64,000 bases of DNA, taken from the NCBI GenBank assembly GCA_023396225.1, contig JAEWWT010000024.1, forward strand, positions 124,001 through 188,000. Direction: 5' to 3'. Made by a program: the position numbers and the translations under genes. This document shows, one piece after another, positions 61,488 to 64,000 of this stretch. Positions within the stretch are counted from its first letter, which is position 1; each line of letters begins with the position of its first letter. This DNA is from Bacillota bacterium. GTDB taxonomy: Bacteria > Bacillota > Clostridia > Oscillospirales > Ruminococcaceae. The notes below the pieces were generated by a model. That model saw only the letters and a program-made list of their open reading frames with translations. It did no database searches and had not been told where the DNA came from.

Positions 61488-64000
61488 ATGAGTAAAAAAA
61501 CCTTTTCTCTTGGCATCGATGTGGGCTCAACAACTGTAAAAACTGTCATTATTAATGATGAAAAAAAGATAGTTTATTCAAAGTATCAAAGGCATTTTTC
61601 AAAGGTAAAGGAAACTGTAATTGAACAGCTTGACATTATCAAAGATAAATACCCTGATCAGAAATTCAAGCTTAGCATTACTGGTTCAGCAGGGTTAGGC
61701 CTTGCAAATGCTTCTGAACTTCCATTTGTTCAGGAGGTTTTCGGTGCATTTATTGCTGTAAATAACACTTATCCGGATGCGGATGTTGTTATCGAGCTTG
61801 GCGGTGAGGATGCAAAAATCATTTTCCTTACAGGCGGTGTTGAGCAGAGAATGAACGGCTCGTGTGCAGGAGGTACAGGAGCGTTTATTGATCAGATGGC
61901 TACACTTCTTGGCATTACCACCGATGAAATGGATGAGCTTGCTCTTAAATCTGATAAGCTTTATCCTATCGCTTCAAGATGTGGGGTATTTGCAAAGTCA
62001 GATATTCAGCCGCTCCTTAATCAGGGCGCTAAGCGTGAAGATATTGCTGCTTCAATTTTCCAGGCTGTTGTAGATCAGACAGTTTCTGGTCTTGCACAGG
62101 GCAGAACAATTGAAGGGAAAGTTCTTTTCCTTGGAGGTCCTCTTTCATTCCAGAAGGGACTTAGACATGCATTTGTCCGTTCACTCGGACTTTCTAAAGA
62201 AAATGCTGTATTCCCTGATGATGCCCCTTGCTTTATGGCATTTGGATGTGCTTTATATGCAATGGATAACTCAGATGAATTTGATCTTTCAGAAGTAACT
62301 GAAATTTTGAAAAATGCAACAATGAATGATGATATAATAACAGGGGAACGTTTATTCAACTCAAAGGAAGAGTATTATTCTTTCGTTGAAAGACATAAAA
62401 AGTGTGATCTTAAATATGAGCAGATTGAAACATATACTGGTGATGCATATCTCGGAATAGATGCAGGCTCAACAACTACAAAGCTTGTACTTATCACTCC
62501 GGAAGGAAATCTTTTGTATCAGCACTATGCTTCAAATAAAGGTCAGCCTCTCGATGTAATCGTTAAGCAGCTCGCAGAAATTTACAAGCTTGCTGGCGAC
62601 AGAATAAATATTAAGTCATCAGCTGTAACAGGCTATGGCGAGGATCTTATACAAGCCGGCCTTGGCGTTGACTCAGGTATAGTTGAAACAGTTGCTCACT
62701 ATAAGGCTGCATCTTTCTTCAAGCCTGACGTTGATTTCATTATAGACATTGGCGGTCAGGATATTAAATGCTTTAAAATAAAGAATGGTGCGATTGACAG
62801 TATCATGCTGAATGAAGCTTGCTCATCAGGATGTGGTTCTTTCATTCAGACATTTGCACTTGCAATGGGTTATGATATAGCAGATTTTGCACAGCTTGGA
62901 TTGTTTGCTGAAAGACCTGTTGACCTTGGCTCACGTTGTACAGTATTCATGAACAGCTCCGTTAAGCAGGCTCAGAAGGATGGTGCTTCTGTTGAGGATA
63001 TTTCCGCAGGTTTGTCCTCTTCAATTATCAAGAATGCAATTTATAAGGTTATCAGAGCTAAATCTATTGATGAGCTTGGTAAGAATATTGTTGTTCAGGG
63101 AGGTACATTCCTTAATGACGCTGTTCTCCGTTCATTTGAAATGGAAATGGGAAGAAATGTTGTCCGTCCTGCAATTGCAGGCCTGATGGGTGCTTTTGGT
63201 GCGGCTCTTTATGCTAAGGAACACTGCAAAGGCAAGTCAAACCTTATTGATGCAGAGCTTGTAGCTGATTTTTCATATTCATCACGCCAGACTCATTGTA
63301 AAGGCTGTACAGCAAACTGTAGTCTTACAGTTATCACATTCGGCGACGGTCATAAGTTCATAAGCGGAAACAGATGTGAACGTGGTGCTGGTAAGGCAAA
63401 GAACAATGACATTCCTAACATGTATGAATATAAGTACGAAAGACTTCTTTCAGTTGCTGATGAGAAGCCTGCAAATCCAATTGCAAAGGTAGGAATTCCT
63501 GTTGCTCTCGGATATTATGAACAGCTTCCTTTCTGGCATAAACTTCTGACAGAGCTTGGATTTGAGGTTGTAATTTCAGAGGAAAGCTCACGTGATATCT
63601 ACTATAAGGGACAGCATACAATTCCATCAGATACTGTTTGCTACCCTGCAAAGCTTGCACATGGACATATTATAAGCTTGCTTGAAAAGGGTGTTGATTT
63701 CATTTACTACCCTTGTCAAACATATAACCTTGATGAGGGTGAAAGCGATAACCATTACAATTGTCCTGTTGTTGCTTATTATCCTGAACTTCTAAAGGCA
63801 AACATTTCAGAGCTTAATGATGATAATTTCATTAATCCATATATAGACATGAACCTTAATAAGCACTGTATTTCTGTTATTACAAAGTCTCTTTCAAAAT
63901 ATAATATCAAGAGGAAAGATGTAGCTTCAGCACTTGAAAAAGCTCGTGAAGCACTCCAGTCATTTCAGGATGACGTTATTGCAAAGGGCGAGGATATCAT
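61488..64000 (+). CDS. BadF/HgdC-type activator ATPase with DUF2229-like region (partial)
   Basis: The frame runs off the window after 837 codons. Two ASKHA ATPase domains occur in tandem (LGIDVGSTTVKTVI at residue 7 and LGIDAGSTTTKLVL near 323), each with a cysteine loop that may hold a [4Fe-4S] cluster (MNGSCAGGTGAF, EACSSGCGSF). After about residue 655 a DUF2229-like region begins (VGIPVALGYYEQLPFW, SDTVCYPAKLAHGHI). Proteins of this layout resemble activators of 2-hydroxyacyl-CoA dehydratases, but these long forms are widespread in anaerobes without dehydratase partners, and their client is unknown. AGGGGAC precedes the ATG. Confidence 0.92.
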   Translation, partial: MSKKTFSLGIDVGSTTVKTVIINDEKKIVYSKYQRHFSKVKETVIEQLDIIKDKYPDQKFKLSITGSAGLGLANASELPFVQEVFGAFIAVNNTYPDADVVIELGGEDAKIIFLTGGVEQRMNGSCAGGTGAFIDQMATLLGITTDEMDELALKSDKLYPIASRCGVFAKSDIQPLLNQGAKREDIAASIFQAVVDQTVSGLAQGRTIEGKVLFLGGPLSFQKGLRHAFVRSLGLSKENAVFPDDAPCFMAFGCALYAMDNSDEFDLSEVTEILKNATMNDDIITGERLFNSKEEYYSFVERHKKCDLKYEQIETYTGDAYLGIDAGSTTTKLVLITPEGNLLYQHYASNKGQPLDVIVKQLAEIYKLAGDRINIKSSAVTGYGEDLIQAGLGVDSGIVETVAHYKAASFFKPDVDFIIDIGGQDIKCFKIKNGAIDSIMLNEACSSGCGSFIQTFALAMGYDIADFAQLGLFAERPVDLGSRCTVFMNSSVKQAQKDGASVEDISAGLSSSIIKNAIYKVIRAKSIDELGKNIVVQGGTFLNDAVLRSFEMEMGRNVVRPAIAGLMGAFGAALYAKEHCKGKSNLIDAELVADFSYSSRQTHCKGCTANCSLTVITFGDGHKFISGNRCERGAGKAKNNDIPNMYEYKYERLLSVADEKPANPIAKVGIPVALGYYEQLPFWHKLLTELGFEVVISEESSRDIYYKGQHTIPSDTVCYPAKLAHGHIISLLEKGVDFIYYPCQTYNLDEGESDNHYNCPVVAYYPELLKANISELNDDNFINPYIDMNLNKHCISVITKSLSKYNIKRKDVASALEKAREALQSFQDDVIAKGEDI

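Noticed and set aside
1..64000. Prophage, insertion sequence, integron or tRNA genes.
   Set aside because: No transposase, integrase, phage structural gene, tRNA T-loop or terminal inverted repeat pair was recognised on either strand.

Overview
The window reads as chromosomal DNA of a low-GC Gram-positive anaerobe of the class Clostridia, most likely Oscillospiraceae (Ruminococcus-like). The evidence is the SCIFF ranthipeptide and its radical-SAM maturase beside yajC and a TIGR04086-type membrane gene, the rimP-nusA-rnpM-ylxQ-infB-rbfA-nrnA-truB-ribF order, SecA with a SEC-C zinc tail, a large BadF/HgdC-type activator, frequent TTG starts with strong Shine-Dalgarno (SD) sequences, and AT-rich spacers. 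Most of the window is ordinary core genome. I see no prophage, insertion sequence, CRISPR array, tRNA or 16S/23S rRNA.

Layout. 1-1393 holds a membrane-anchored lipase (minus strand, cut by the window edge). 1602-6379 is a plus-strand run: thymidylate synthase, dihydrofolate reductase, sirtuin, NadC, a small radical-SAM protein with an SD-hairpin-start arrangement, and an aldose epimerase. 6455-9726 (minus) carries an OmpR-type regulator whose receiver has lost its phosphorylation site, and a lone 719-aa flagellin with a sigma-D/sigma-28 promoter and a structured leader that looks like a CsrA target. 9829-11562 is an ABC exporter gene that appears to be a deletion fusion of two subunits. 11570-14985 has a tiny putative transcription unit, an amidohydrolase, a MATE exporter and two small membrane proteins. 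15165-24953 is the translation/RNA operon ending in ribF and gltX. 25112-29840 is a GldA/GldF/GldG-type ABC system plus a DUF4340 protein.

30059-39493 contains a small unknown gene, murA, phosphofructokinase, a PAS-GGDEF-EAL protein, a divergent two-component system, and ComFB and DUF1015 genes downstream of secA (39555-42299). RNase P RNA lies at 42556-42904, followed by a YetF-type protein and a second, sensor-type GGDEF-EAL protein. 46800-51700 encodes two secreted cell-wall proteins with GHL10-like barrels, one fused to an amidase. 51871-54448 is yajC, TIGR04086, scfA and scfB. A TetR regulator follows. 55229-58237 (minus) is a three-gene cluster of signal-less peptidoglycan-binding proteins, one with a SpoIID-like domain whose probable catalytic glutamate is retained; this is the best candidate for an undescribed system. 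58583-64000 has two unknown genes, shikimate kinase and the activator ATPase.

Themes. Cyclic-di-GMP signalling (two EAL proteins, a ComFB-family putative nucleotide receptor) shares the window with flagellin. Cell-wall metabolism recurs (murA, amidase, GHL10 proteins, SpoIID/PG-binding cluster). RnpM, a modulator of RNase P, and the RNase P RNA are both present. All functional calls come from reading sequence and motifs; no database search was run.
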